DNA of 57,328 nt from Cryobacterium sp. M96. Lineage in GTDB: Bacteria > Actinomycetota > Actinomycetes > Actinomycetales > Microbacteriaceae. This document shows positions 23,161 to 33,002 of this stretch, piece by piece (the first letter of the stretch is position 1; each line of letters starts with the position of its first letter). The position numbers were made by a program, and so were the translations under genes. The notes under the pieces are model-generated. The model saw only the letters and a program-made list of their open reading frames with translations. It ran no database searches and was not told the DNA's origin. Location of the stretch: the NCBI RefSeq assembly GCF_002929845.1, contig NZ_PJJS01000034.1:1-57328 (forward strand), in the 5' to 3' direction.

Positions 23161-24609
23161 GTGGCCACCAACCCGCTCGCCCCCGACTGGCTTTGCCTGT
23201 CCGACGACGCCAATGCGCTCGCCGATGGCCTCTGGCCGGCCACCATCGACCGCACTCCGCAGGGGGAACTTCTCATCGGCGGCTGCACCGCCTCCGCCCT
23301 GGCCGCCGAATTCGGCACTCCTCTTTATCTGGTCGACGAAACGGATGCCCGCGCCCGCGCGGCCTCGCTCCGCGCCGCCTTCGAGGCCGAGTTCGCCCGC
23401 ATCGGCACGAGCGTGCACATCTACTACGCCGGCAAAGCGTTCCTGTCCACCGAGATCGCCCGTTGGATGCTGGCCGAAGGTCTCAACATCGACGTCTGCA
23501 GCGGCGGCGAACTCGCCGTGGCGCTGGCGGCCGGCAGCCCGCCGAACCGGCTCGGCTATCACGGCAACAACAAATCCCTGGCCGAGATCGACGAGGCCTG
23601 CCGCGTCGGCGTCGGCACCATCGTGATCGACAGCCTGGTCGAAATCGGGCGCGTCGCCGCGGCCGCCGCCCGGCACGGCATCGTGCAGGCCGTTCGGCTG
23701 CGCGTGAACAGCGGCGTGCACGCGCACACCCACGCATTCCTCGCCACGGCGCACGAAGACCAGAAGTTCGGCGTGACGCTCGATGATGCCGCGGCGCTGG
23801 TGGGCCTCATCCGGGCCGAGTCGAGCCTGGGCTTCCGCGGCCTGCACTGCCACATCGGCTCGCAGATCTTCGGCGCCGACGGCTTCGCCGAATCCGCGTC
23901 GCGCCTCCTCGCCGTGCACGCCGCCCTGCTCGCAGGCGGCCCCGTCCCCGAGCTGAACCTCGGCGGCGGCTTCGGCATCGCCTACACCCTGGCCGACACC
24001 CCCACCCCGATCGGCGAGCTCGCGGCCAGCCTGGCCGACATCGTCGCCGCGCAGTGCAGCGCCCTCGGCATCCCGGTGCCCGTGGTCGCCTTCGAGCCGG
24101 GACGTTGCATCATCGGCCCGGCCGGAATCACCCTCTACGAGGTCGGAACCACCAAGTCCGTCGACGTGGCCGGCAACCCGCGCCTCTATGTCAGTGTCGA
24201 CGGAGGCATGAGCGACAACGCCCGCCCCGCCCTCTACGGCGCCGACTACACCGTGCGGCTCGCCGGCCGCGTGTCGGCGGCCGACCCGGTGCTGGTACGC
24301 CTCGCCGGCAAGCACTGCGAGAGCGGCGACATCGTCGTCGACGCTGACTATCTCCCCGGCGACGTGGCTCCGGGCGACCTGGTGGCCGTCGCGGCCACCG
24401 GCGCCTACTGCTGGTCGCTGTCGAACAACTACAACTTCCTCGGCCGGCCGGCCGTGGTCGCGGTGGCCGGCGGCATCCCGCGGATGCTGGTGCGCGGCGA
24501 GACCATCGCCGACCTGCTCGCCCGCGACACCGGGGTCTCGGCCTCGACCGGCTCGACCACCGGCTCGACCACCGGCTCGACCGATCTACCGAAGGAACCC
24601 GCCCGATGA
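23161..24609 (+). CDS. lysA: Diaminopimelate decarboxylase
   Basis: The 482-residue fold-type III PLP enzyme converts meso-diaminopimelate to lysine. Signature segments are HIYYAGKAFL with the Schiff-base lysine near residue 101, HCHIGSQIF, the phosphate-binding LNLGGGFGIAY and FEPGRCI. A GKHCESGDIV segment contributes the active-site cysteine across the dimer. Two N-terminal GTG codons exist; the one at 23161 is preferred because TGAGGTT lies upstream at the right distance. The C-terminal tail carries three Gly-Ser-Thr-Thr repeats. It overlaps hom by 4 bp (ATGA), starting the lysA-hom-thrC-thrB operon. Confidence 0.96.
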   Translation: MATNPLAPDWLCLSDDANALADGLWPATIDRTPQGELLIGGCTASALAAEFGTPLYLVDETDARARAASLRAAFEAEFARIGTSVHIYYAGKAFLSTEIARWMLAEGLNIDVCSGGELAVALAAGSPPNRLGYHGNNKSLAEIDEACRVGVGTIVIDSLVEIGRVAAAAARHGIVQAVRLRVNSGVHAHTHAFLATAHEDQKFGVTLDDAAALVGLIRAESSLGFRGLHCHIGSQIFGADGFAESASRLLAVHAALLAGGPVPELNLGGGFGIAYTLADTPTPIGELAASLADIVAAQCSALGIPVPVVAFEPGRCIIGPAGITLYEVGTTKSVDVAGNPRLYVSVDGGMSDNARPALYGADYTVRLAGRVSAADPVLVRLAGKHCESGDIVVDADYLPGDVAPGDLVAVAATGAYCWSLSNNYNFLGRPAVVAVAGGIPRMLVRGETIADLLARDTGVSASTGSTTGSTTGSTDLPKEPAR

Positions 24610-25943
24610 TCGAATACCGCAATCTGCGCGTCGCACTGCTGGGAGGCGGCTCCGTCGGCGCTCAGGTCGCCCGGCTGCTGCTCGAAAACAGTGAAGAACT
24701 CGCCAACCGGGTGGGTGCCAGCCTCGAGCTCGTCGGCATCCTGGTGCGCGACGTCGACGCCGAGCGCACCGTCGAACTGCCCCGCGAGCTGTTCACCACC
24801 GACGCCGAGACCCTGATCCTCGGCGCCGACGTCGTCATCGAGTTGATGGGCGGCATCGAGCCCGCACGCTCATACATTCTGATGGCGATCAACTCGGGGG
24901 CGGATGTCGTCACCGCCAACAAGGCGTTGTTGGCCACCCACGGGCCCGAACTCTTCGCCGCCGCCGACCAGGTCGGCGCACAGCTGAAGTACGAGGCGGC
25001 CGTGGCCGGTGCGATCCCGATCGTTCGGCCGCTTGGCGAGAGTCTCGGCGGCGACCAGGTCAACCGCATCCTCGGCATCGTGAACGGCACCACCAACTTC
25101 ATCCTCGACCGGATGGACACTGAGGGGGACACCCTCGAGGAGGCTCTCGCCCTGGCCACCGACCTCGGCTACGCCGAGGCCGACCCGACCGCCGACATCG
25201 GCGGGTACGACGCGGCGCAGAAGGCGGCCATTCTGGCCAGCCTCGCCTTCCACACGACCGTGCCGCTCGCATCCGTCTACCGCGAGGGCATCACCGCCAT
25301 CACGCCCGCGCAGATCGACTCAGCCCGCAAGGCCGGCTACGTCGTGAAGCTGCTCGCCATCTGCGAACGCCTCGTCGACGCCGAAAGCGGCCAGCAGGGC
25401 GTCTCCGCCCGGGTCTACCCGGCCATGGTTCACCGCAGCCACCCGCTCGCCTCCGTGCACGGCGCCAACAACGCGGTTTTTGTCGAAGCGGAGTCGGCCG
25501 GCAGCTTGATGTTCTACGGCGCCGGCGCCGGGGGAGTGGAGACGGCGTCCGCCGTGCTCGGCGACCTGGTGTCACTGGCCCGCCGCCACATCGCCGGTGG
25601 CCCCGGCGTTCCCGCGTCCCAGCACGCCGACCTGCCGGTCTTCGACATCGGCCAGATCGTCACGCGCTACGCCGTCACCCTGGAAGTTACCGACGAACCC
25701 GGCGTTCTCGCCACGCTCGCCAGCGTGTTCAGCGACCACGGCGTGTCCCTGGCCCTGGTCGAGCAGTCGATGACGCCGGCCCAGCCGGGCACCGCGAGTC
25801 GCTCCGCCGTCTCCGCCACGGCTACCCTAGTTATCGGAACGCACGAGGCTACGGAGGCCGCCCTGGCGGCCACCGTGACAGACCTCGCCGCGAACAGATT
25901 TGTCACCAATGTCGCATCCGTTTTGAGAGTTGAAGGAGCCTGA
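24606..25943 (+). CDS. hom: Homoserine dehydrogenase
   Basis: The 445-residue protein reduces aspartate semialdehyde to homoserine. It has an N-terminal NAD(P)-binding GGGSVGAQVA (near residues 13-22), the catalytic region VVTANKALLATHG, and the NGTTNFILDRM and EADPTADIGGYDAAQK segments. The C-terminal ACT domain (from about 350, TLEVTDEPGVLATLASVFSDHGVS) is typical of feedback-inhibited enzymes; in corynebacteria threonine is the inhibitor. It overlaps lysA by ATGA and thrC by TGATG, indicating translational coupling. The gene is not fused to aspartokinase. Confidence 0.97.
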   Translation: MIEYRNLRVALLGGGSVGAQVARLLLENSEELANRVGASLELVGILVRDVDAERTVELPRELFTTDAETLILGADVVIELMGGIEPARSYILMAINSGADVVTANKALLATHGPELFAAADQVGAQLKYEAAVAGAIPIVRPLGESLGGDQVNRILGIVNGTTNFILDRMDTEGDTLEEALALATDLGYAEADPTADIGGYDAAQKAAILASLAFHTTVPLASVYREGITAITPAQIDSARKAGYVVKLLAICERLVDAESGQQGVSARVYPAMVHRSHPLASVHGANNAVFVEAESAGSLMFYGAGAGGVETASAVLGDLVSLARRHIAGGPGVPASQHADLPVFDIGQIVTRYAVTLEVTDEPGVLATLASVFSDHGVSLALVEQSMTPAQPGTASRSAVSATATLVIGTHEATEAALAATVTDLAANRFVTNVASVLRVEGA

Positions 25944-27064
25944 TGTCCAGCGAACGAGAGACTCTGCCGAAACCAGTCGTGAAGACGGCTTCCCGGCAGT
26001 GGCGCGGCGTGCTGCGCGAGTACGCGGACCGCCTCAACATCACGGATGCGACGCCCATTATCACTCTCGGCGAGGGGGGCACCCCGCTGATTCCGGCTCC
26101 GGCGCTCTCCGTTCGCACGGGCGCGAAGGTCTGGATCAAGTACGAGGGCATGAACCCGACCGGTTCCTTCAAGGACCGCGGCATGACCATGGCCATCTCC
26201 AAGGCCGTCGAAGACGGTGCCAAGGCCGTCATCTGCGCGTCCACCGGCAACACCTCCGCGTCGGCCGCCGCCTACGCGACCCACGCCGGAATCCAGGCCG
26301 TCGTGCTGGTGCCCGAGGGCAAGATCGCCATGGGCAAGCTCAGCCAGGCCATCGCACACAACGCGCAGCTGCTGCAGGTGCAGGGCAATTTCGACGACTG
26401 CCTCGACATCGCCCGCGACCTCTCCGCGAATTACCCCGTGCACCTGGTCAATTCGGTCAACCCCGACCGGATCGAAGGCCAGAAGACGGCCGCCTTCGAG
26501 GTCGTCGAGGTGCTGGAAGACGCGCCGGACATCCACATCGTCCCCGTCGGCAATGCTGGCAACTACACCGCCTACACGCGCGGGTACACCGAAGAGCTCG
26601 AGCGCGGCGCCACTACGAAGCTGCCGCGCATGTTCGGGTTCCAGGCTGCTGGCAGCGCCCCGATCGTGCTCGGCCACCGCGTCGACCACCCGGAGACCAT
26701 CGCCAGCGCCATCCGCATCGGCAACCCGGCATCCTGGAACCTCGCCCTCGCCGCGCGTACCCTGACCGACGGCTACTTCGGCGCGATCAGCGACGAAAAG
26801 ATCCTCGAGGCCTACCGCATCCTGTCGGCCGAGGTCGGCATCTTCGTCGAGCCGGCCTCCGCGATCAGCGTCGCCGGCCTGCTCGAACGCGCCGAAGCCG
26901 GGCTCATCCCGGCCGGCTCCACCGTGGTACTCACGGTCACCGGCCACGGTCTGAAGGACCCGCAGTGGGCGCTCCGCACCGCAGACGGCTCCGACGTCAA
27001 GCCGACCATCGTGCCTGTCGACACCGCCGAAATCGCCAGCGTCCTCGGGCTGGTCCAGAAATGA
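25943..27064 (+). CDS. thrC: Threonine synthase
   Basis: The 373-residue PLP enzyme converts O-phosphohomoserine to threonine. It has the fold-type II lysine motif NPTGSFKDRGMTM, the phosphate-binding STGNTSAS loop and a PVGNAGNYTAY segment. The length and the N-terminal GGTPLIPAPALS are those of the short actinobacterial class, without the long N-terminal domain of E. coli ThrC. Its stop overlaps the thrB start by 4 bp (ATGA), so the stoichiometry of the pathway enzymes is probably set by coupling. Confidence 0.96.
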   Translation: MSSERETLPKPVVKTASRQWRGVLREYADRLNITDATPIITLGEGGTPLIPAPALSVRTGAKVWIKYEGMNPTGSFKDRGMTMAISKAVEDGAKAVICASTGNTSASAAAYATHAGIQAVVLVPEGKIAMGKLSQAIAHNAQLLQVQGNFDDCLDIARDLSANYPVHLVNSVNPDRIEGQKTAAFEVVEVLEDAPDIHIVPVGNAGNYTAYTRGYTEELERGATTKLPRMFGFQAAGSAPIVLGHRVDHPETIASAIRIGNPASWNLALAARTLTDGYFGAISDEKILEAYRILSAEVGIFVEPASAISVAGLLERAEAGLIPAGSTVVLTVTGHGLKDPQWALRTADGSDVKPTIVPVDTAEIASVLGLVQK

Positions 27065-28014
27065 CCATCGCCGAGGCCCTCTCCGGCAAGTCGGTGCTCT
27101 CGGGCCGTTCCGTCACCGTGCAGGTGCCGGCGACCACGGCCAACCTCGGCCCCGGCTTCGACACCCTGGGTCTGGCCCTGGCACACCACGACCACCTCCA
27201 GGTCTCCGTTCGCGATGAGCCGGGCGTCACGGTCGAGGTGCACGGCGTCGGAGAAGGCGTGGTGCCCACCGATGAGACCAACCTCGTCGTGCGCGCCCTC
27301 ATCCACGCCTTCGCCGCTTACGGCCAGGAACTGCCCGGACTGAACCTCGTTGCCCACAACGAGATCCCGCACGGCCGCGGCATGGGCTCGTCCGGCGCCG
27401 CCATCGTCGCCGGGATCATGGCCGCGAAGGGCCTGCTCGAGGGCATCGTCGACATCGACGCGGAGGCGCTTCTGGCCCTCGCGACTGAGATGGAGGGGCA
27501 CCCCGACAACGTGGCGCCCGCCCTGTTCGGTGGTCTCACGATCGCGTGGATGACACCCGAGGGACCGCGTCACAAGAAGCTGATGGTGCACCGCGGCGTC
27601 AAACCGCTCGTGTTCGTTCCGGAGCACGCCATGTCCACGGCGCTCGCCCGCAGCCTGCAGCCCGAGAGCGTGCCGCACGAAGACGCCGTCTTCAACCTGT
27701 CGCGCTCGGCCCTGCTGATCGCGGCCCTGATTCAGAGCCCCGAACTGCTCCTCGCGGCCACCGAGGACAAACTGCACCAGAGCTACCGTGCCGCCGCCAT
27801 GCCGGAGACCAACCGGCTGATCACCCTGCTCCGGGAGCACGGCTTCGCCGCCGTCGTCTCCGGCGCCGGCCCATCGATCCTGGTGCTGGCCAGTGACCCA
27901 GGGCAGCGACTCGTCGCGGCCGAGCTCATCGCCGCCGAGTCCGAAACGCCCTGGCAGGCGCTGATGCTGGCCGTCGACGTGCTGGGTGCAACCGTCACCC
28001 GCACCGAGCGTTAG
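27061..28014 (+). CDS. thrB: Homoserine kinase
   Basis: The 317-residue GHMP kinase phosphorylates homoserine with ATP, supplying the ThrC substrate. Motif 1 is PATTANLGPGFDTLGLAL, the ATP loop is HGRGMGSSGAAIVAG and the C-terminal motif 3 is VVSGAGPSILVLA. The order thrC-thrB (kinase after synthase) differs from E. coli thrABC. An open frame of 694 codons through the region is a shifted read across thrC and not the gene. It is the last gene of the operon; a palindromic element begins 101 bp after the stop. Confidence 0.96.
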   Translation: MTIAEALSGKSVLSGRSVTVQVPATTANLGPGFDTLGLALAHHDHLQVSVRDEPGVTVEVHGVGEGVVPTDETNLVVRALIHAFAAYGQELPGLNLVAHNEIPHGRGMGSSGAAIVAGIMAAKGLLEGIVDIDAEALLALATEMEGHPDNVAPALFGGLTIAWMTPEGPRHKKLMVHRGVKPLVFVPEHAMSTALARSLQPESVPHEDAVFNLSRSALLIAALIQSPELLLAATEDKLHQSYRAAAMPETNRLITLLREHGFAAVVSGAGPSILVLASDPGQRLVAAELIAAESETPWQALMLAVDVLGATVTRTER

Positions 28015-28115
28015 AGAAGCGAGTCCGAATCGATCGGTTGTGTCGCTCCCGGTCGGTCAGTCGACTGCACCGCCCGGGCAGTGTTCCTCGCAGGCGCAGC
28101 GCCCGATCCGGTGGT

Positions 28116-28202
28116 GAACCAATTCGACGGAGATTCTCGTGTGAAACCGCTCTTTCGGGTGAATCAGGTGCGATTTGGGCAAAATCTCCGTCGAATTCGT
28201 TC
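28116..28202. repeat. 87-nt palindromic element, copy 3
   Basis: Left arm GAACCAATTCGACGGAGATT begins at 28116 and the right arm GCAAAATCTCCGTCGAATTC ends in GTTC at 28202. The length is exactly that of copies 2 and 4. The outer flank CCGGTGGT is similar to copy 2's outer flank in reverse. It lies 101 bp after the thrB stop, where it could stabilise or terminate the operon mRNA. Confidence 0.87.
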
Positions 28203-28559
28203 GGGACGCAGGCCGGAGCACCGAGCCGGTTGGACCCGGCAGCGGTGACTCATCGCTGACGGCTGTGAGGACTCACTCAGGTCAAGGAGTATCTGAAAGC
28301 CAAGGACACGCCGTATCCGGTCGGTCCTCGGCGTTCTTACGTTCTGCTACAGTAAAAGTGCACCCGATGGAACCGCGTAACGCCCGGCTCTCTTCTCCGG
28401 TGCATTCCCTGTAACTCACTGCTATCGCATCATCTATGCGTAGCTGTGTGTGTTCACTTCAATCCACATCACTTTGGGATTGGACCACCCGCAGCGCGTG
28501 AGACGCCGCAACAGCTTCCCTGGCCCGCTCGCATGACGCCAGGGGAAAGGACAATTTTC
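28203..28559 (+). other. rho leader region
   Basis: About 357 bp separate the repeat from rho. TACAGT at 28348-28353 is a possible -10 box, which would give a 5' UTR of about 200 nt. Long leaders are typical of rho genes, which are usually autoregulated by Rho-dependent termination. I see no recognised riboswitch here. The run GGGGAAAGGA just before the start is the ribosome-binding site. Confidence 0.4.
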
Positions 28560-31124
28560 GTGACTGACGTCAACCTCCTCACCCCCGGTGCGGATTCCTC
28601 GCACCTCACCACCCTTCGCGTCGCCGAGCTTCTGGCTCTGGCGCTCGAGTTGGGAATCCCGGGTGCATCAAAGCTCCGCAAGGGAGAGCTCGTAGGAGCA
28701 ATCACCGCCGAGCAGGCCAAGAGCGCATCCTCGGGTGTCTCCGCCGAGACCACGGCCGCCGAGGCCACGGCCGCCGACACCACGGCCGCCGTTCCCGTCG
28801 AAGAGGCGATTCCCGCGGCCGACGCCGCGACCGACGCGGCCTCGACCACCGACGTTGCTGCCAACGTCACCGGTGCCGCGCCGCGCAAGCGCGCGTCCCG
28901 CCGCGCCTCCACCGCGACCGCGGCTCCCGCCGTGGCGCACGTCAACGCTGACGGCGACCTGGGCATCGGCATGATCGTTCCGGATGACGCCGCGGCCCTC
29001 CGCCGTACCACTGCCCCCACCACCTATGCCGGCGCCTTGCCGGAGTCACCCGTGACCGAGACCGTAGTCCCGGCCACGAAGCCGGCCCGCCAGGCTCGCA
29101 AACGTGCCACGTCGGTCACCGTGAAGGCAGCGGCCGAAGCCGCCGCCGCCCCCATCGTGGACACCGAGGCCCCCACCATTGAGACTGAAACAACCACCGA
29201 GGCTGCTGCCCCGGTAGAGGCGGTCGCCGAGACCGCAGTCGTGGCCGAGGAGACCCCCGAGATCACCGAGGCGGCACCCGAGACCACCGGTTCCGGCCGG
29301 TCGCGTCGCGGTAGCTCACGCGGTGGCCGCAGCGGCGGCGCCCGCAACAGCATCGATGCCCGCAACAGCATCGACGCGCGCAACAACGCCGACGAATTCG
29401 CCACGGAGACCGGAACCCAGTCCGGCACCGATACCGGCACCGAGACCGGAACCGAGCAGCACGCCCCGGTCGGGACCGTCGTCACCGATCAGGCCGAATC
29501 GACCGAGCGCGGCGACCACGCCGATCAGGGCGAACTGTCCGAGCAGACGGAACAGCCCCGACAGGGCCGCAACCGCAACCGCAGCCGCGGGGGCGACCGC
29601 ACGCAGGGCGCCGAGCGTAGCGCCGAGCGCGGTGAGGAGACCGCCCGTCAGCAACGCCAGACCGGCAACCGCGGCCAGGGCCAGAGCCAGGACAATCAGA
29701 ATCAGGACCGCAACCAGGGTCAGGACCGCCAGGCCCAGCAGAGCCAGGATCGCGCCCAAGACCGCCAGGACCGCCAGGAGCGTCAGGGTCAGGACCGCCA
29801 GGACCGCAACCAGGGCCAAGAGCGTCAGGGTCAGGAGCGCAACGCCGGTCCCGACCGCGCCGGACTCGAAGACGACCTGAACGGCCGTAGCAACCGCAAC
29901 CGTTTCCGTGACCGCAAGCGTCGCGGCGTCACCACCGGCGACGACTTCGAGCCGGAGCTGAACGACGACGACGTGCTGATCCCCGTCGCCGGCATCCTCG
30001 ACATCCTCGACAACTACGCGTTCGTGCGCACCTCCGGCTACCTGCCGGGTGCGAGCGACGTCTACGTCTCGCTCGGCCAGGTCAAGAAGTACAACCTGCG
30101 CAAGGGCGACGCCGTCGTCGGCTTCATCCGCCAGCCGCACGAAGGCGATCAGAGCGGACGCCAGAAGTACAACGCGATCGTCAAGGTCGACTCCATAAAT
30201 GGCCTGACCGTCGAAGAGGCCGCGAACCGCGTCGAGTTCCAGAAGCTCACCCCGCTGTACCCGACGGAGCGGCTGCGCCTCGAAACCGAGCCGGGCAAGC
30301 TGACGCAGCGGATCATCGACCTGGTCGCCCCGATCGGTAAAGGACAGCGCGGCCTGATTGTCGCACCGCCTAAGGCCGGCAAGACCATCGTCATGCAGCA
30401 GATTGCTAACGCCATCGCCACGAACAACCCCGAGGTCCACCTCATGGTTGTCCTGGTCGATGAGCGTCCCGAAGAGGTCACCGACATGCAGCGCACGGTG
30501 AAGGGTGAGGTCATTGCCTCCACCTTCGACCGTCCCGCCGAAGACCACACCACGGTCGCCGAGCTCGCCATCGAGCGCGCCAAGCGTCTCGTCGAACTGG
30601 GCCACGACGTCGTCGTGCTGCTCGACTCGATCACCCGCCTGGGCCGCGCCTACAATCTGACGGCCCCGCCGTCGGGCCGGATCCTCTCCGGCGGCGTCGA
30701 CGCGTCCGCGCTGTACCCGCCGAAGCGTTTCTTCGGCGCGGCGCGCAACATTGAGAACGGTGGCTCGCTCACCATCCTCGCCTCCGCCCTGGTGGAGACC
30801 GGATCCAAGATGGACGAGGTTATCTTCGAGGAGTTCAAGGGCACGGGCAACATGGAGCTCCGCCTGTCGCGCCACCTGGCCGACAAGCGCATCTTCCCCG
30901 CGGTGGATGTCAACGCATCCGGCACCCGGCGTGAAGAAATGCTGATGAGCGCGGACGAAGTCAAGATCACTTGGAAACTGCGACGCGCCCTCGCCGGGCT
31001 AGAACAGCAGCAGGCACTGGAGGTCATCCTCGGTCGTCTCAAGGAGACCACGTCCAACGTCGAGTTCCTGATGCAGGTTCAGAAGTCGATGCCGACCCTC
31101 GGTGGGTCAGACAAGGACCACTGA
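28560..31124 (+). CDS. rho: Transcription termination factor Rho
   Basis: The 854-residue protein is a hexameric RNA-dependent ATPase. The N-terminal SAP-like part ([19 protein letters not shown]) is followed by an about 400-residue disordered insertion of Ala/Glu/Thr and then Gln-Asp-Arg repeats. The RNA-binding cold-shock domain ([20 protein letters not shown]) follows. The RecA-like core has Walker A ([10 protein letters not shown]), Walker B ([17 protein letters not shown]) and the Q/R-loop region up to [13 protein letters not shown]. Long N-terminal insertions are known in actinobacterial Rho and increase RNA affinity. GTG at 28560 is chosen because GGGGAAAGGA lies 7 nt upstream. It overlaps prfA by one base (TGATG). 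Confidence 0.96.
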   Translation: MTDVNLLTPGADSSHLTTLRVAELLALALELGIPGASKLRKGELVGAITAEQAKSASSGVSAETTAAEATAADTTAAVPVEEAIPAADAATDAASTTDVAANVTGAAPRKRASRRASTATAAPAVAHVNADGDLGIGMIVPDDAAALRRTTAPTTYAGALPESPVTETVVPATKPARQARKRATSVTVKAAAEAAAAPIVDTEAPTIETETTTEAAAPVEAVAETAVVAEETPEITEAAPETTGSGRSRRGSSRGGRSGGARNSIDARNSIDARNNADEFATETGTQSGTDTGTETGTEQHAPVGTVVTDQAESTERGDHADQGELSEQTEQPRQGRNRNRSRGGDRTQGAERSAERGEETARQQRQTGNRGQGQSQDNQNQDRNQGQDRQAQQSQDRAQDRQDRQERQGQDRQDRNQGQERQGQERNAGPDRAGLEDDLNGRSNRNRFRDRKRRGVTTGDDFEPELNDDDVLIPVAGILDILDNYAFVRTSGYLPGASDVYVSLGQVKKYNLRKGDAVVGFIRQPHEGDQSGRQKYNAIVKVDSINGLTVEEAANRVEFQKLTPLYPTERLRLETEPGKLTQRIIDLVAPIGKGQRGLIVAPPKAGKTIVMQQIANAIATNNPEVHLMVVLVDERPEEVTDMQRTVKGEVIASTFDRPAEDHTTVAELAIERAKRLVELGHDVVVLLDSITRLGRAYNLTAPPSGRILSGGVDASALYPPKRFFGAARNIENGGSLTILASALVETGSKMDEVIFEEFKGTGNMELRLSRHLADKRIFPAVDVNASGTRREEMLMSADEVKITWKLRRALAGLEQQQALEVILGRLKETTSNVEFLMQVQKSMPTLGGSDKDH

Positions 31125-32203
31125 TGTTCGAGTCTGTCCTGACTCTGCTGGCTGAGCACGATGAGCTCCAGTCTCAGCTGGCGGATCCCGAGCTGCACGC
31201 GAACCCGGCCCGATCGAAGAAGGTCAACCGTCGTTATGCCGAGCTCAGCCGCATCATCGCGGCCTGGCACGAGTGGAAAGAGATCGGCGAGAACCTCGAT
31301 GCCGCGCGGGAACTCGCGGACGAGGACGCCGACTTCGCCGCGGAGATCCCCGGTCTGGTGAAGCAGCTGGAAAACGCGGCCGAAAAGCTGCGGCGCCTGC
31401 TGATTCCGCGCGACCCGCTCGACGCTCGCGACGTGATCATGGAGATCAAGATGGGGGAGGGCGGTGCGGAATCCGCACTATTCGCCGCCGACCTGCTCCG
31501 CATGTACCTGCACTATGCGGAGTCGAAGCGCTGGAAAACCGAGATCATCGAGCAGACCACGAGCGACCTCGGCGGCATCAAAGACATCCAGCTCGCCATC
31601 AAGGGCAACGTGAGCGACCCTGCCGAGGGCGTCTGGGCGCACCTCAAGTACGAGGGGGGCGTGCACCGCGTTCAGCGAGTGCCGGCCACCGAGTCGCAGG
31701 GACGCATCCACACCTCCGCCGCCGGCGTGCTCGTCTTCCCTGAGGTCGACGAGCCCGAAGAGGTCGAGATCAGTGCGAACGACCTCAAGATCGACGTGTA
31801 CCGGTCGAGCGGCCCCGGCGGCCAGTCCGTGAACACGACCGACTCCGCCGTGCGCATCACACACCTTCCGACCGGCATCGTCGTGGCCATGCAGAACGAG
31901 AAGAGCCAGCTGCAGAACAAGGAAGCGGGCATGCGCGTTCTGCGTGCCCGCGTTCTTGCCCGGCAGCAGGAAGAAATCGACGCCGCCGCCTCCCTCGTGC
32001 GCAAGGGCCAGATCCGCACCATGGACCGGTCCGAGCGCATCCGCACGTACAACTTCCCGGAGAACCGGATTGCGGACCACCGCACCGGCTACAAGGCCTA
32101 CAACCTGGATACGGTCATGAACGGCGCCCTCGACGCCGTGATCGACTCCTGCATCACGGCCGACGAAGCCACCCGGCTGGCCGAGATCGGTGATCACGAC
32201 TGA
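31124..32203 (+). CDS. prfA: Peptide chain release factor 1
   Basis: The 359-residue protein recognises UAA and UAG and triggers peptide release. It has the coiled N-terminal domain, the [17 protein letters not shown] segment and the catalytic GGQ in [17 protein letters not shown], plus the [13 protein letters not shown] end conserved in RF1. The tripeptide anticodon region (PxT) fits the position around [12 protein letters not shown]. It starts in the overlap with the rho stop, an arrangement common in actinobacteria (rho-prfA, often followed by prmC; here prmC is 3 kb further on, after other genes). A terminator-like hairpin follows. Confidence 0.96.
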   Translation: MFESVLTLLAEHDELQSQLADPELHANPARSKKVNRRYAELSRIIAAWHEWKEIGENLDAARELADEDADFAAEIPGLVKQLENAAEKLRRLLIPRDPLDARDVIMEIKMGEGGAESALFAADLLRMYLHYAESKRWKTEIIEQTTSDLGGIKDIQLAIKGNVSDPAEGVWAHLKYEGGVHRVQRVPATESQGRIHTSAAGVLVFPEVDEPEEVEISANDLKIDVYRSSGPGGQSVNTTDSAVRITHLPTGIVVAMQNEKSQLQNKEAGMRVLRARVLARQQEEIDAAASLVRKGQIRTMDRSERIRTYNFPENRIADHRTGYKAYNLDTVMNGALDAVIDSCITADEATRLAEIGDHD

Positions 32204-32224
32204 TCAACCCCGCACGCAGCGGTT

Positions 32225-32274
32225 GCCCAGCCGTCGGTCTCTCGTAGTCTGGAGAGAACGGAGGCTGGGCTTTT
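32225..32274 (+). terminator. Intrinsic terminator-like hairpin after prfA
   Basis: GCCCAGCC (32225-32232) pairs with GGCTGGGC (32263-32270) and is directly followed by TTTT. An inner TCTCTC/GAGAGA pairing adds a second stem. It lies 22 bp beyond prfA and upstream of pdxH, whose start at 32304 follows closely. Confidence 0.7.
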
Positions 32275-32303
32275 CGCATCCACCGTTCGACAACGAGGCG
32301 AGG

Positions 32304-32951
32304 ATGCTGATGGAATCCCTGACGAGTCACACCGACTACGGTGCTGTGAGCCTGACCGAGGCGCAGGTGAACTCTGACCCGTTGCTCGAGTTCGCGACCT
32401 GGCTGGCGGCCGCTGAGGGAGCCGGGCTGTATGAGCCGAACGCCATGGTCGTCGGCACCATCGACCCCGACGGGCGGCCGAGCAGCCGCACGGTTCTGCT
32501 CAAGGGGCTCGACGGCAGCGGGTTCGAGTTCGTCACCAACTACGACTCGCGCAAGGGGCGCGCGCTCCGGAAGAATTCCGGTGTGACGCTGCTATTCCCC
32601 TGGTATCCGATGCAGCGCCAGGTGATCGTCTACGGCACTGCCCACGCCACGGATGCCGCCGTCAGCGACGCCTATTTCGCGCGTCGTCCGCGGCCCGCCC
32701 GCATCGCCGCCCTGGCCAGTGAGCAATCGGAACCGATCGTGAGCCGCGAACTGCTCGAAGAGCAGGTGCGCGCGGTCGAGCGGCGTTACCCCGACGACAT
32801 GGAGATCCCGCGGCCCACCGACTGGGGCGGGTTCCGGGTCATTCCGCACGCAATCGAGTTCTGGCAGGGCCGCACGTCCCGGCTGCACGACCGCCTGCGT
32901 TTCACGGCGCTGGAGGGCGGAGGCTGGGCGCTGGAGCGCCTCCAGCCGTAG
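32304..32951 (+). CDS. pdxH: Pyridoxine/pyridoxamine 5'-phosphate oxidase
   Basis: From the ATG at 32304 (alternative 32310) the protein has 215 residues. It has the FMN-binding segments RPSSRTVLLKGLD and FVTNYDSRKGRALRKN, the YPMQRQVIVYGTA strand and the C-terminal EFWQGRTSRLHDR PLP/FMN site, as in PdxH. It oxidises pyridoxamine or pyridoxine phosphate to PLP, which the nearby lysA, thrC and cysK products use. The start is preceded by GCGAGG; an open frame reaching to 32190 would overlap the terminator and prfA. Confidence 0.94.
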   Translation: MLMESLTSHTDYGAVSLTEAQVNSDPLLEFATWLAAAEGAGLYEPNAMVVGTIDPDGRPSSRTVLLKGLDGSGFEFVTNYDSRKGRALRKNSGVTLLFPWYPMQRQVIVYGTAHATDAAVSDAYFARRPRPARIAALASEQSEPIVSRELLEEQVRAVERRYPDDMEIPRPTDWGGFRVIPHAIEFWQGRTSRLHDRLRFTALEGGGWALERLQP

Positions 32952-33002
32952 CGCCCGCCAGGGCAGCGACGATCGCTGCGCCGGCAACGGCGGCTGCGGT
33001 GG

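Noticed and set aside
29650..29860. Repeat array or CRISPR within rho
   Set aside because: The repeats are in frame and encode the disordered Gln-Asp-Arg region.
29316..30875. Long minus-strand open frame opposite rho
   Set aside because: It arises from high GC3 in rho; residues are low-complexity Leu/Ala/Val runs caused by the Gln-Asp-Arg repeats on the other strand.
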